Notes: generated by a model not told the origin, from the sequence alone. DNA of 64,000 nt from Diadophis punctatus similis (GCA_023053685.1 JALIGW010000021.1:14958147-15022146); one strand, 5' to 3'. Shown: positions 45,286 through 56,212, counted from the first letter of the stretch. Translations and numbers: made by a program.

Positions 45286-45867
45286 GTGACAAAGGAAGAC
45301 CATCGCACTAACAGGGAATGTTTGCTTCTTAGGATCTTCGAACAGCTGATCATTCACAGGGTGTGTCGTTCATACAAAGTCAAAAATAAGCCAACAGTCC
45401 CAACTGGAGGACGGAGCTCTCGTGGAAGATGCCCAGGTGCAGAGGAGAATTGACAGTGTGATAGAACATGCAGCAAGTTCCCATCAACCGGAAGACACAA
45501 AGCAACAATGAGGACCAATGAATCTTGTCAATGACTTAAATGGGGATCCTGAAACTTGAAGAAAGTCTTAATGATCCACTGAAGTTGAGTCAATAGGAAC
45601 ATAGATTCCTTTCATTTAACCATCCTTTGAGTCACAGGGAAGAGGAATTGCTATTAATTCTCTTCAAATATCTCTTCTAAAGTTTGCGGTGGAATTGGGG
45701 GAGGGGAACACTCTTAATCAGAGCTCATTATTTGGTGGTCTTTGAATCTAGACCATAATCCTCACCGGGGATCCTTTGTGAGACTATCTTGCAGTATTAG
45801 TAAGGTTTTTGAGTTGTAGTTGGCTAAGTATTTTATTTAGTTCCAATATTTGAGTTGACTAAAATAT
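45286..45867. other. unassigned sequence
   Basis: No element or exon recognised. Confidence 0.4.
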
Positions 45868-46185
45868 TTAGTCAACTTTCTAATATTTGAGGGGCTGCCA
45901 CAAGGAAGAGGGGATCAAATTATTCTCCAAAACACTTGAAAGCAGGTCAAGAAGCAATGGATGGAAACTAACCAAGGAGAGAAGCAACCTGGAATTTCTT
46001 GACAATGAGAACAATCAGCCAGTGGAACTACTTGCCTCCAGAAGTTGTAGGTGCTCCATCACTGGAGGTTTTCAAGAAGAGATTGGACACCTATTTGTCT
46101 GAAATGGTATAGGGTTTCCTGCTTGAGCAGGGGGTTGGACTAGAAGACCTCCGAGGTCCCTTCCAGCTCTGTCATTCTGTCAAAG
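45868..46185 (+). mobile_element. CR1 LINE 3' end
   Basis: 'ctaatatttgaggggctgcc' to 'ggttggactagaagacctcc'. It has a deletion in the 'aactaaggagaaatttcctg' region and ends in ATTCTGTC. Confidence 0.86.
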
Positions 46186-47507
46186 TATTTTTTTAAAAAA
46201 AAAACCCATTATCTACTGATGCTACGAATCCTAAAATAATTAGGAAATAGCAGGAGAAAAATAGTGTGGGGTTTTAAAGAGACGTATCCATCATCCTTAA
46301 AACTAAATCCTTGTTTTTCACTCCAGCACTGGTTAAAAGCCCCAACTGCATAATTTCATGGGGATTTGCAACTGGTGCTACCATTTGGGCTACTTCTCAG
46401 GATCTCCCTCTGTTTTTGGTTACAGATTCAGACATTCACAGTTATGAACATTTTCCTGTTATAATTTAATGACAGTCGGATCCTTGCTGCAGCTAAAGAT
46501 TCATCAGAGGAGATGGAATTCATTCTCAAGATTTTTGACCCAGATCCTTAGATATAAGTCCACCAGCACCTCCTGTTGGCGAGTGGCTTTGTTATCATCA
46601 TTTGTGGCTCCTATGCAACATATAAACCATATTAAACATTTTATATTGACTCCTAAATATAGTATGAAACTGTAGAAAGTATCATCCCAGCAAAATACTT
46701 TCCCTCCAATCATAAAGCATTTGTGAAACCCTATGACAAATAAATGATTGCTGATTGAACATTGCAACTGAGCCTTGACTGGTTACTTATATCAAGAGGA
46801 ATATTATCACTAAGTAGAACTTAAAAGTATAGGAAGAACACAATGCAAGGAAAATGAAGAGAGGAAAACCATTTTTAAATCTGCTTCTGTCCAAAACATC
46901 TAGCTATCTAAAATACAAACTGACATCAGAGCTCAAATGAAAGAATTTGCATCCAACTTGGTTGTAACCAGTTCCAATCATTCTGCTGGGAAGTGATAAT
47001 AAATGGTAATATACAGTATCATTTACAAGATTGATAGGCTTTGGGGGGGGGGTTTAAATCTGTTTATTTTAACAAACGATAGCAAGGAAACAAAAGAAAA
47101 ATACATCATTTGGTGTGTGCTTCTGCTGTGCTGACAAACGATTTCTAGATTGCAACCACATTTTTAAAATGCATTCTCAGAAGTAAATAATAATACTTGT
47201 TCTTGCTAATTTTGCAAAATTACTTTCCTCTGCACTTTTAGGTTTAGTGTCAAATATGTTGCCCATATAGAAGTAGTAAATGTGCTGAAGCCTGAAATAT
47301 CACATAAAGCTGAATATGTAAAATGTGTAATGAAAATAAGACAGTAATAAATATAATTAGAATCAGTTTCCATCATAACGGGACAACAATCATAAACATC
47401 CATTGTGATATACATCAGTTTAAACATGAGCATATTTATGTGAGTATCAGATGTATTTGTAGGTAGAAACGAGAGGATTTTTAAAACATATATCTTAGAT
47501 TTAATCC
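46186..47507. other. AT-rich unique sequence, nothing recognised
   Basis: 1.3 kb without recognised repeats. A minus-strand frame of 102 codons (47206-47514) has no recognisable feature. Confidence 0.4.
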
Positions 47508-47545
47508 GGATCATTTTAGCTGATCTTAGAAGCTAAACAGAAGCA
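47508..47545 (+). pseudogene. 5S rRNA-like fragment
   Basis: 'agctgatcttagaagctaaa' followed by CAGAAGCAG resembles the 5S rRNA segment with GATCTCGGAAGCTAAGCAG, which overlaps the internal A box. It is only about 35 bases and diverged, so probably a relic of a 5S-derived retrosequence. Confidence 0.45.
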
Positions 47546-48089
47546 GTTCTGGAAAGGACTTCAGATTGACTTTTTGGTAATTCCAGACTTTCTGGTCAGG
47601 CAAGAATGTTGAAAAATATTTTCTGGAAGAAGAGGTTAACAAAAGGTGTTCATAATGCTGTCAAGAAAACAGCATACTTGTGATCACCCAAAGTCAAGAT
47701 TGACTCAGGATTGACTTCATACTACGCTGTTTTTCACCATCATAGTCTTCTTCGCTTCAAAATTGTGGTCTTCCAGGAAAGCCTCCAGAGGAACTAACAG
47801 TGTTGATTGAGTGTTAAATTTTACTGAGGACACCTTTTCCCTATGAGGACATCCTGAGCTAGAAAAATCTGGCCCAGATTTTGGGAAATCGCCAGAATGG
47901 TGAAGATGCTGGTGTACAAGGAGAAGGAAAAATAACCCTCCTCCCTCTTGACAGATAAAAATGACTCTTAGATGATCGGTGTGGTTTCCATGAATGGGTT
48001 GCAGACCTACCCCATAATAGATTTCTGGGGTCTTGCTCGGATGTCTTTAGTTTTCATCCTTTCCTCATTACTACAGTTCTGCAATATAA
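47546..48089. other. unassigned sequence
   Basis: No element recognised up to the PLE palindrome. Confidence 0.4.
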
Positions 48090-48236
48090 AAGGCCAATAA
48101 AGGAGAATATTTGCAGCTCAGGGTTGAAATGAGGGGTTCCTTGGCGTTCTCTGATCTTGGAGACATTTCATGCAGACGTTTCATGACTCAAACTAGGTAA
48201 TATCATCAGTGCTAGAAGGGAGTGGGGTTTGCAGAG

Positions 48237-48288
48237 AGGAGGAGGAGGAGGAGGAGGAGGAGAAGGAGGAGGAGGAGGAGGAGGAGGA
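48237..48288. repeat. (GGA)n microsatellite inside a PLE repeat
   Basis: About 17 GGA units with one GAA interruption, at the same place in the element as the array at 4608-4692. Confidence 0.94.
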
Positions 48289-48497
48289 CTGTGGGATTCT
48301 TGGTGCTGTCTCAGCTTGTTGTCCATGGACATTCCCAGTCATCCAGGTCATGGTTGTCCCAAAGGTGCTTTTTTTCAAGAGGCAACTGGACTTTGAAAAA
48401 AGCACCTTTGGGTCTGAGCTTGGTGGTTTTCTTGCAGACATTTCATGACCCAACTAGGGAACATCATCAGTGCTAATTAACTAGCATTATCTAGACT

Positions 48498-48540
48498 AGC
48501 ACTGATGATGTTATCTAGTTGGGTCATGAAACGTCTGCAA
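48498..48540 (+). ncRNA. hammerhead-ribozyme-like core
   Basis: CTGATGA (48502-48508), a 19-base stem-loop segment and GAAACGTC (48528-48535) occur in the order of a hammerhead core. Flanking GCA (48499-48501) and TGC (48536-48538) could form a 3-bp helix I. Helix III would be only AC/GT without a loop, as in the minimal, probably dimeric hammerheads reported from Penelope-like elements. Stem II is imperfect in this copy and better in the 4736-4776 copy. Activity is unknown. Confidence 0.5.
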
Positions 48541-48701
48541 GCAAACAACCAAGCTCAGAGAGCACCAAGGACCTCTCATTTCAACCCTGAGTTACAAATA
48601 TTCTCCTTTATTGACTTTTTATATTGCAAAAGCATCAAATGTGTATGTCTCAGATGTACTTCCTGCAAGCCAAGGAGTGGTACAGCATAAATAATAAATA
48701 A

Positions 48702-48965
48702 GGAAGCCGAGGTGGCGCAGCGGTTAGAGTGGGGTACTGCAGGCCACTTCAGCTGACAGTGATCCGCAGGTCAGCGGTTCAAATCTCACCGGCTCAAGGT
48801 TGACTCAGCCTTCTATCCTTCCGAGGTAGGTAAAATGAGGACCCAGATTGTTGGGGGCAATATAAATATACATTGCTTACTGGTGTAAACCGCTTAGAGA
48901 GTGCTTGCACTGTGAGGCGGTATATAAATCTCACAAATAAATAATAATAAATAAATAATAAAATA
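48702..48965 (+). mobile_element. tRNA-derived SINE with L2/MIR-like tail, full length
   Basis: The best copy of the family. The tRNA-like head has an A box 'gtggcgcagcggttagagt' (48712-48730) and a B box GGTTCAAATCTCA (48776-48788), the split RNA polymerase III promoter. The central block follows (ggttgactcagccttcta, gtaaaatgaggaccc) and the L2-like end 'gaggcggtatataaatc' with an AAATAA tail. Confidence 0.92.
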
Positions 48966-49135
48966 TTCCAGCCAAGGAAACAGCTTTCCACCTGCTTTAA
49001 AACAATTAATTTCATTAATTCTGTTATTTTAGCAGTCTATGGATGGGAATGCAAAGAGTTACATTAGTTTGGCCCAGCCTGGAGACAGAGGGCAAAGTAT
49101 CGTAACTGCCTGTCCCTGTTTCCAAAGCAACAACA

Positions 49136-49222
49136 GAAGAGTTGGAAGGGACCTTGGAGGTCTTCTAGTCCAACCCCCTGCTCAAGCAGGAGGCCTGAAA
49201 CCATTCCAGCCAAGTGTCTGGA
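49136..49222 (-). mobile_element. CR1 LINE 3' terminus
   Basis: 'ggaccttggaggtcttctag' then 'ccaaccccctgctcaagcag'. Only about 87 bases remain. Confidence 0.82.
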
Positions 49223-49334
49223 ATACTGTATATCCAAATATATCCCAATCCCATTGCGCCCATGTTTGGGATACATAAAACAAGTCTTCTGCTTCAGTTC
49301 AAACCACAATCATTGTCTTGAATGCACATTTCTG

Positions 49335-49521
49335 ATCTCTATGGAGATTCTCAGTCCTTCGGATCACGGTTGTCCCAAAGGTGCTTTTTTCAAGAGGCAA
49401 CTGGACTTTCTGGCTTTTCTGTGAAGACGTTTCGCTTCTCCTCCATAAAATAAAAAGCGAAACGTCTTCAAAGAAAAGCCAGAAAGTCCAGTTGCCTCTT
49501 GAAAAAAGCACCTTTGGGACA
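49335..49521. mobile_element. Penelope-like repeat (family A), head-to-head hairpin
   Basis: An arm (gtgcttttttcaagaggcaa, gaagacgtttcgcttctcc) and its inverse (agcgaaacgtcttcaaag, ccagttgcctcttgaaaaaa) are separated by about 18 bases (49441-49457). This is the tightest hairpin of the family, with arms of about 75 bp. Confidence 0.8.
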
Positions 49522-50843
49522 TTTCTGATGTCTTGAACCAACCCAAACAGCATGGAGAACCAAGAACACTGCGCTGTTTTCATTTGCATTGAAACCTCTG
49601 GAGTTTGGGGCTTGAAACGTATGCCTCGAAATCAACAATACTTTGGGGGAAATGCACACACACACACACACACTGCTCCAAAAGCCCAAAGTCAGTTCTT
49701 GGTGAGCAGAAGTCAACCCGGTTTCCAAAACCGCCACCTGCAGAGCTTTGCAGCCGGAGTTTTGCCAAGTCTAAAAGGCTCCGGTGCTTTCCACCTTAAA
49801 TGGATTTTATCAGATTTTGCTCTGCTAAGCTCATGCTAATATTGGCTCCAATAAAGAACAAATCGGGCGCCCGACTCGACTCATCTTACCGCGCAGTCAA
49901 AACTGATGGCTGCAGAAGTCATAAAGATCCCATTTAATCTCTCGCCTATCTATCACCGGGAACGTCTTTATCCCTTTTCGCAAGCGGTGGTCATATCTGC
50001 TCATTACGAAAGCAAAACAGAGCTGGCATGCATAAAAGGAGGGAATGAAGTGCTCACTTTGATTTTGACAGCATGATCAGTGGGAGCAGTAATCTGTGAG
50101 AATCAAAAGGGCCTACATTATTCCATAAGCGTAATTTGAGGGAACAGCTCAGAGCACACACATCTGCCTTCATATATTGTGACTTGCGCTGATAAAACAT
50201 CCGTCCTCATTTACTCTCTCTGTGCTTGGCTAATCTCCAACAGCCCTCCCGATGTCTAATCACGCCATCAGAGAGGAGAGGGGGGCTTCAATTGAGACTC
50301 AAATGAAAGAAGATTGGAAAACTATCTTCAATTGAAATTACATTTGTAAATGAACCATCTTTTCTGTTAGGTTCTTTTTTTTTTTCCTTCCCCTTTCCTT
50401 TCCCCAACAGCCTCTTGCTCAGATTGTGTTATGCTAAATCTGTCTGCAGAAGTAGCAACGTGTTGTTGGACTGTATTTATTCCATTACCCGTGGTGTAAA
50501 AAATCATCGCGGCTTAGGAGTTGCCGGCCTGTTTGCAAGCAGCAGATGATTTTATGGGTATTGCCAGCCTCTCCACTTTGTGTGTGTGTTTTCTTTTTAA
50601 TTGTGTGCTATGCGGCTGGGGGGTGAGGAAAGGTCGGGGCACAGATGTTTCCCATTAAATAAACAACTCATTATCACATTAACCTAATGTAATTAGCTAC
50701 ATCATTACCAAATACCGAAGACCTCTGGATGCATCACACTATATGTGCAATCGTAGATTTGAGTGTTGTGTTAACACATGCAGGACAGACTGAATTGATC
50801 TTTGTCTCCGTACAGATATTGTCTTCAATATACATTTCATTTC

Positions 50844-50847
<4 letters not shown>
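49522..50847. other. single-copy sequence, candidate conserved non-coding region
   Basis: A short CA run (49657-49674). 49800-50350 is non-repetitive, even-composition sequence (for example 'aagatcccatttaatctctcg' and 'gcttcaattgagactcaaatg'), and 50440-50720 has similar texture. No coding frame is plausible. This is the longest such island in the window. Confidence 0.33.
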
Positions 50848-50882
<35 letters not shown>

Positions 50883-50883
50883 C

Positions 50884-50974
<91 letters not shown>
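50848..50974. repeat. (CT)n microsatellite
   Basis: About 125 bases of CT with one CCCTCCCT interruption near 50878-50887. Confidence 0.96.
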
Positions 50975-50978
<4 letters not shown>

Positions 50979-51217
50979 CTGCCGTGAAGAAGAAGAATTT
51001 TTGTCTGAACAATAGTTATCCTAAAAGAAATTAGTGATTAACTAGGGTTTTTTTTCCCACAGTCCATCATCTTATAGATATATTGTCACACCATGGACAC
51101 AACAATGTGGCAACTGATTCTTTAAATAAAAAAATAAAAGCAGCTAAGTGTGAAAAAAAACCCAACCTCTGATGTCATCCCAAATCAGACTCACTCACAA
51201 AAAATGTTTGCATAAAT

Positions 51218-51336
51218 CAATGTTTCTCAAATTTGGCCACTTTAAGACTTGTGGACTTCAATTCAGCTATGCTGGCTGGGGAATTCTGGGAGTTGAAGCC
51301 CACAGGTCTTAATGTGACCAAGGTTGAGAAACACTG
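51218..51336. mobile_element. palindromic hAT-like MITE, 119 bp
   Basis: Left 'caatgtttctcaaatttgg' and right 'ccaaggttgagaaacactg' are inverse. The interior has 'gggaattctgggagttgaag'. The flanks GCATAAAT and GCACAAGG agree at 5 of 8 positions, a decayed duplication. Confidence 0.75.
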
Positions 51337-51402
51337 GCACAAGGCATTACTGGAACATTTTTTGATGCTCGCATGTCATAACCAAGGACAATGTCTAGCC
51401 AT

Positions 51403-51464
51403 TTGTGGCTGAAGCTAAGCAGGGCCAGACACGTTAGACTTGGGTGGGGTACCGTGTGCTGGAA
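51403..51464 (+). pseudogene. 5S rRNA-like fragment (5S-derived SINE or retrosequence)
   Basis: GAAGCTAAGCAGGG is identical to the 5S rRNA A-box region. It is followed in order by GTTAG, ACTTGG, TGGG and ACCG, as in the intermediate element and C box. The 5' third and 3' end of 5S rRNA are not recognisable, so it is not a functional gene. The sequence after it (51465-51720) is unassigned and includes a polyadenylation-like 'caataaagaaa'. Confidence 0.6.
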
Positions 51465-51970
51465 CCACAGGGGGTTAAAAGACATTCCAGCTTAGAGTCC
51501 GTTCAGAGAGGACACGGTCGGTTGAGGTCAAAGCCTTAGGTCTATATCTGGCTTTCCCAGGGGAAGAGACTTAGAATAACTTTGTTAGAATGACTTTATG
51601 GTCACTTAAGAGACCATAGAGAGGCAGTCTGGTGAGATTCTTGTAAGTTGGTCACCAGCAATAAAGAAAGGGAGATGAGCCATCCCTGGAATTCTTCCGG
51701 TTGGCCGTGTCTGACAAGGTCAGGATCATTCATCACCTATCCCCAGATGTCTCCAGAAATCAGAACATGATTGAGGAAGAATCGGATTCTCGCTGGGAAG
51801 GAGGTGAAATGTCAAAATGACAAGTGAGATCCCTTTTTATGGGCATCACGATACCATACAAATGCAACTTTGCATTGTAGATTTGCTCCCCATCACACTC
51901 ACTTTTCAAAACCACAACAACTTACGCATCTGGTTTACAGAGTTAGGAATTCTATTATCCATATTAGAAA

Positions 51971-52368
51971 CAGGTAATCCTCGGCTTACGACCACAACTG
52001 AGCCCCAAATCACTGTTGTTAAGTGAGATACTTGTTAAGTGAGTTTTTGCCCCATTTTACAATCTTTCTTGCCACCGTTGTTAAGTAAAACACCGCAGTT
52101 GATATGTTTGTCACATTGTTGTTAAGTGAATCCGGCTTCCTCCATTGACTTTGCTTGTCAGAAGTTCGCAAAAGGGGATCAAGTGACCCTTGGACACTGC
52201 GACCGTCATAAATATGAGTCAGTTGCCAAGCCTCTGGATTTCGATCACCTGATCACGGGGATGCTGGAAAAGTCGTAAGAGTGAAAAACGATCATAAGTC
52301 ACTTTTTTCAGTGCCGTTGTAACTTTGAGTGGTCACTAAATGAACTGTTGTAAGTGGAGGTCTACCTG
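51971..52368. mobile_element. non-autonomous DNA transposon (hAT-like), 398 bp
   Basis: The ends are CAGGTAATCCTCGGCTTACGA and an inverse-like TCGTAAG-poor right end finishing GGAGGTCTACCTG. 'gttgttaagtgag' words recur internally. The flanks ATTAGAAA and TATTAAGA are similar but shifted. Partial relatives are at 44393-44975 and 54467-54523. Confidence 0.68.
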
Positions 52369-52479
52369 TATTAAGAAGAAGTAGCTATGAAGTTTGTGAT
52401 CCATCACTTGCAAGTCTTTTTAGCTGTGTAACTCTGTGAAATAAGAGGCATCTCTCAGTCAAAAACCTGCTTGTAAGGT

Positions 52480-52697
52480 CAGGAGAAAGCCATGTAGGGC
52501 TTTAAAGGTTAAAACCAACACCTTAAATTGCATCCAGAGACTAATGGGCAACCAATGCAGCTGGCGGAGAATGGGTGTTACGTGGGTGTATCTAGGAACA
52601 CCCACCACGGCTCGCGCAGCTGCATTTTGCACCAATTGCAGTCTCAGGATACTCTTTGAGGGTAGCCCCATGAAGAGCGCATTACAGTAGTCCATTT
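52480..52697 (-). mobile_element. L2-like LINE fragment (ORF2 C-terminus)
   Basis: The minus-strand frame contains MDYCNALFMGLPSKSILRLQ and NAAARAVVGVPRYTHVTPIL, nearly the same peptide as at 24270-24536. Both ends are truncated. Confidence 0.85.
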
Positions 52698-52784
52698 AGA
52701 AAAGCACTAAGGTTGAACCCCTGTGTAAATCGGTCCAGCTGTTCACGATCCTGGAGAAAAAGAAAGAAAGGACAAGGGTGGCTT

Positions 52785-53015
52785 CCAATATTTGAGGGGC
52801 TGCCACCGAGAGGAAGGGGGTCAACCTGAGGGCAGGACAAGAAGTAATAGATGAAAAGCTATCTAAGAGAGATCCAACCTAGAGCTAAGGAGAAATTTCC
52901 TGAGAGTGAGAAAATGGCTTTCCTCCAGAAGGCTTTCACAGCCATTTGTCTGAAATGGGGTAGGCTGTAGGGTCTCCTCCTTGAGCAGGGGTTGGACCAG
53001 AAGACCTCCAAGGTC
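52785..53015 (+). mobile_element. CR1 LINE 3' end, with deletions
   Basis: 'gcttccaatatttgaggggc' to 'ggttggaccagaagacctcc'. The 'ttctccaaagcacc' and 'gaacaattaaccagtgg' segments are deleted. Confidence 0.8.
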
Positions 53016-53800
53016 TCATCTGATTGGCTTCTCTAACACATCACTGGGGGGAAGCTGCAAACTGAATAGAAGATCAGGACCTGTTATAAGTCCACATACT
53101 GATGGCCAAGCTGGACAAGCAAAGAGCAGCCTGTTGTTGTCCCGTCATCCACTGAAGCAGAGCTTACATCTGCAACACAGCTGGGTAGCTATGGCAACTT
53201 TTCATAGACTTGGAGAAAAAGCTCCCATCCCTTTTTGGAGACCAACTAGGGATGTATTTAGATCTCCCAAATAAGGAAAACTGCATCCTGAACAAACCAA
53301 ATAGATGCAGGAGAAGAAGAGGCTGATCTGGAAGGCGGGGTTAAAGGTGTCATTGTCACAGAAGACCTAAGTCCAGCCCTCCTTAAATTCCGTTGATCCT
53401 TACCTACCGGTAGTGCCAATTTGGCTTTGATGGTTAGCTGACTAGATTCTTGTATTAGAGGTAGCAATAACAAATTCTTCTGTGCATTGAACTCAAGAAA
53501 TGTAAACTACTCAAGAATCACGAAAGTGAAATATTGCCCATCCAAAGAGATGTTAGTAGATGCACTCACTGTGCTTTTGTCCAGAGTCAAGAGAAAACCA
53601 GCTGCAGAGAGTAAGGAAAATGACCTTGACAGAGATATGCAGGAAGCATTTACTGGGCAAAAGAAGCTGGAGCATTTTTTTTAAAGCCCTGCCAAACAAG
53701 ATAATATTGGAAAGCGATTTCAGCATTCTCCTCCCTAATCCATTGGACCATAAGAAGGGGGGAGGGGGAGGTACAGCACAATCAGACTGGCCAGAATCTC
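53016..53800. other. unassigned sequence
   Basis: The first 27 bases are the inverse of 13021-13047. The remainder has no recognised element or exon. Confidence 0.4.
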
Positions 53801-54465
53801 AATAAAATAAAAATAAAATAATAAAAAAATAAAATAAAATAAAATAAAATAAAATAAAAATAAATAAAAAATAAAATAAATAAAATAATAAAATAATAAT
53901 AATAATAATAAAATAAAATAATAAAAATAATAAAATAAAATAAAATAAAATAAAATAAAATAAAATAAAATAAAATAAAATAAAATAATAAAATAAAATA
54001 AAATAAAATAAAATAAAATAAAATAATAAAATAAAATAAAATAAAATAATAAAATAAAATAAAATAAAATAAAATAATAAAATAAAATAAAATAAAATAA
54101 AATAAAATAAAATAAAATAAAATAAAATAAAATAAAATAATAAAATAAAATAAAATAAAATAAAATAAAATAAAAATAAAATAAAATAAAATAAAATAAA
54201 ATAAAATAATAAAATAAAATAAAATAAAATAAAATAATAAAATAAAATAAAATAAAATAAATAAAATAAAATAAAATAAAATTAAATAAAATAAAATAAA
54301 AAATAAAATAAAATAATAAAATAAAATAAAATAAAATAAAATAAAATAAAATAATAAAATAAAATAAATAAAATAAAATAAAATAAAATAAAATAAAATA
54401 AAATAAAATAATAAAATAAAATAATAAAATAAAATAAAATAAAATAAAATAAAATAAAATAAAAT
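53801..54465. repeat. (AAAAT)n array, 0.66 kb
   Basis: TAAAA/AAAAT pentamers with irregular TAA trinucleotide slips (AATAATAA patches) every few units. Confidence 0.96.
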
Positions 54466-54466
54466 G

Positions 54467-54523
54467 TCTGATTTAACAACAGAGATTTGGCACTCAGTTG
54501 TGGTCGTAAGCTGAGGATTTCCT
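54467..54523 (-). mobile_element. end of a 51971-type DNA transposon
   Basis: 'ggcactcagttgtggtcgta' then 'agctgaggatttcctgc' is the inverse of the left end of the 51971 element. The rest of the element is missing where the AAAAT array lies. Confidence 0.6.
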
Positions 54524-54984
54524 GCTTTGCTCTATCTAATGGAGCTGGCAGCCAGTGAGAAGAGATTTTGGGGGTTCAAATCCAACAGGGTCAACTCTTT
54601 AGCGCCTCATAACCCATCAGCCACAAGGGGGCAGCAGGATGTAAACAGAGAATTTTTTTTTAATGTGTCCCCCCTTTTGGTCTCTGACTCTGTAGGTTTT
54701 GTCTAAGAAACTGCTAATCACACCTCACTTGTGTTGCCTTTCTTCCCAGGGACACACACACACACACACACACACACCAGATGGTCTTGGGTTTTCTTTC
54801 AGGAAGGACGTAGGTAGCTAGGTGTGAGGCTTTGCTGATCCTATAGTTTCGGTTAATAAATCTCCCTGCTGTTAAAGAGTTATAAAATCTGCTTTAGTGG
54901 TCCTTGATAAGGACAGATTCTGAGCCTCAGGGACATTCTCACAAACACACACCCAAAGTTTCCACTTCCAACTTATGTACCAAC
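54524..54984. other. unassigned sequence with a CA microsatellite
   Basis: (CA)n at about 54752-54777. Otherwise nothing recognised. Confidence 0.45.
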
Positions 54985-55070
54985 AAGGTGCTTTTTTTTC
55001 AAGAGGCAACTGGGCTTTCTTGTTTTTCTTTGAAGACGTTTCGCTTCTCATCCAAGAAGCTTCTTCAGCT
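54985..55070. mobile_element. Penelope-like repeat (family A) fragment
   Basis: 'gtgcttttttttcaagaggc' then 'gaagacgtttcgcttctcat' and 'ccaagaagcttcttcagc'. Confidence 0.82.
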
Positions 55071-56212
55071 TCCAACTTATGTATTATCATTTCTAGCTCA
55101 TATACCTCCAACACAGGCAAATAGTTAGCAGAGATGGCTAAATTGACTGCTTTGATTAAAGACAAAAGCACAATTACTTTCGTTTCTACTCGGAAATCGC
55201 TTCTGGACTTTGTGCTCGGGGTGAGGAAAAAACAAAACTTTGATTTCAGGTTTTACCGATGAGATAGGTTTGTTGTTATAGAAATGGCTGGTGTATATTG
55301 CTATGTAAAAGTAAACAGTTGAGGTTTGATGCTATTATCTTATTCTACTGCACCAAAGGGAATTAGAAGTCAATGCCTTTTCTTTCTTCAATTCCCTTTG
55401 CCCCAGACTTTTCCCTTCCCTTTTCCCTCCCTTACTTTCTCACTGTTTTCTTTTGTATTTTGTATTTGTATTTTATATTACAAACTAATAAAAAACAAAA
55501 CCTTAAAAATAAAGATCTCAATCTTGCAGGATCCAAGTTATTCCACCATAGTTGCAGGTTGTGTGAGTGAAGGACGGCCAGTGTCAATCAACCCCCTTCC
55601 TTGACCTCTGGAATGCCTGCCACAATTGGATAAGGGCCTCCAAGCCTTGAAATATCTCGTTTTAAATGTTGCCCATCCAGGCAAAACCTGCCTCGGCAGA
55701 ACGGTCCCTCTGCGTGTTTTCGTCTTCTACGTATTTTTTATATATATAAATCAACCGCTGGTTATTTCCGCCGTGCAATTTGCGTCGAATATCATTTTTG
55801 TTTTAATTACGGGCTTTGTCTCGGGCCAAGCTTGCATGGGCTGTTGTTGAGCCAATTACCATAAATTTCCCTGTAACAATTAAGAATATTGGTACCCGAG
55901 CTGCGTGTATTTTAAATGTTATAATTATGCTGGGCTCTTCCGTTAATTGGCCTATCTGACTCTTTTACTTTTTATGCTGCTCATCTGCTCATTACCGCGG
56001 CCATTTAATTCAATTAGCACCTTAATTAGAAGAACAGCCATGTCCAATGTCATTGGGCTTGTCAGGGTATGCAGCTTGATTAGTAAAGACAAACAGACGA
56101 AGCCGAGAAGGCCGTTGCCTCGTTCGTTCATTCGGGGGAGGCCCAGGATGGAAGCCGACCAGCTGCTAAAGCTGCACATCTCCATCCCCCTCCCTGCTTT
56201 GGAGAGAGGGGG
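55071..56212. other. single-copy sequence, candidate conserved non-coding region
   Basis: 55640-56120 is non-repetitive with AT-rich cores ('ccatttaattcaattagcac', 'aagaatattggtaccc'). No exon is recognised. It lies next to the GA array. Confidence 0.32.

Larger units (their letters stand above)
48090..48630. mobile_element. Penelope-like composite palindrome (family B arms around family A)
   Basis: The outer arms are inverse: 'aataaaggagaatatttgc' at 48099 and 'caaatattctcctttattg' at 48596. Each arm holds a hammerhead-like core (48172-48213 minus, 48498-48540 plus). A third core is at 48434-48474 (minus). Between them are a GGA tract (48237-48288) and an inverted mini-copy of family A (48327-48412). 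Confidence 0.7.

Noticed and set aside
48702..48800. tRNA gene
   Set aside because: A and B boxes are present but there is no cloverleaf or anticodon arm, and the same head is attached to a SINE body in other copies.
51403..51464. Functional 5S rRNA gene
   Set aside because: Only the middle part matches, with substitutions. Both ends and the terminator T-run are missing.
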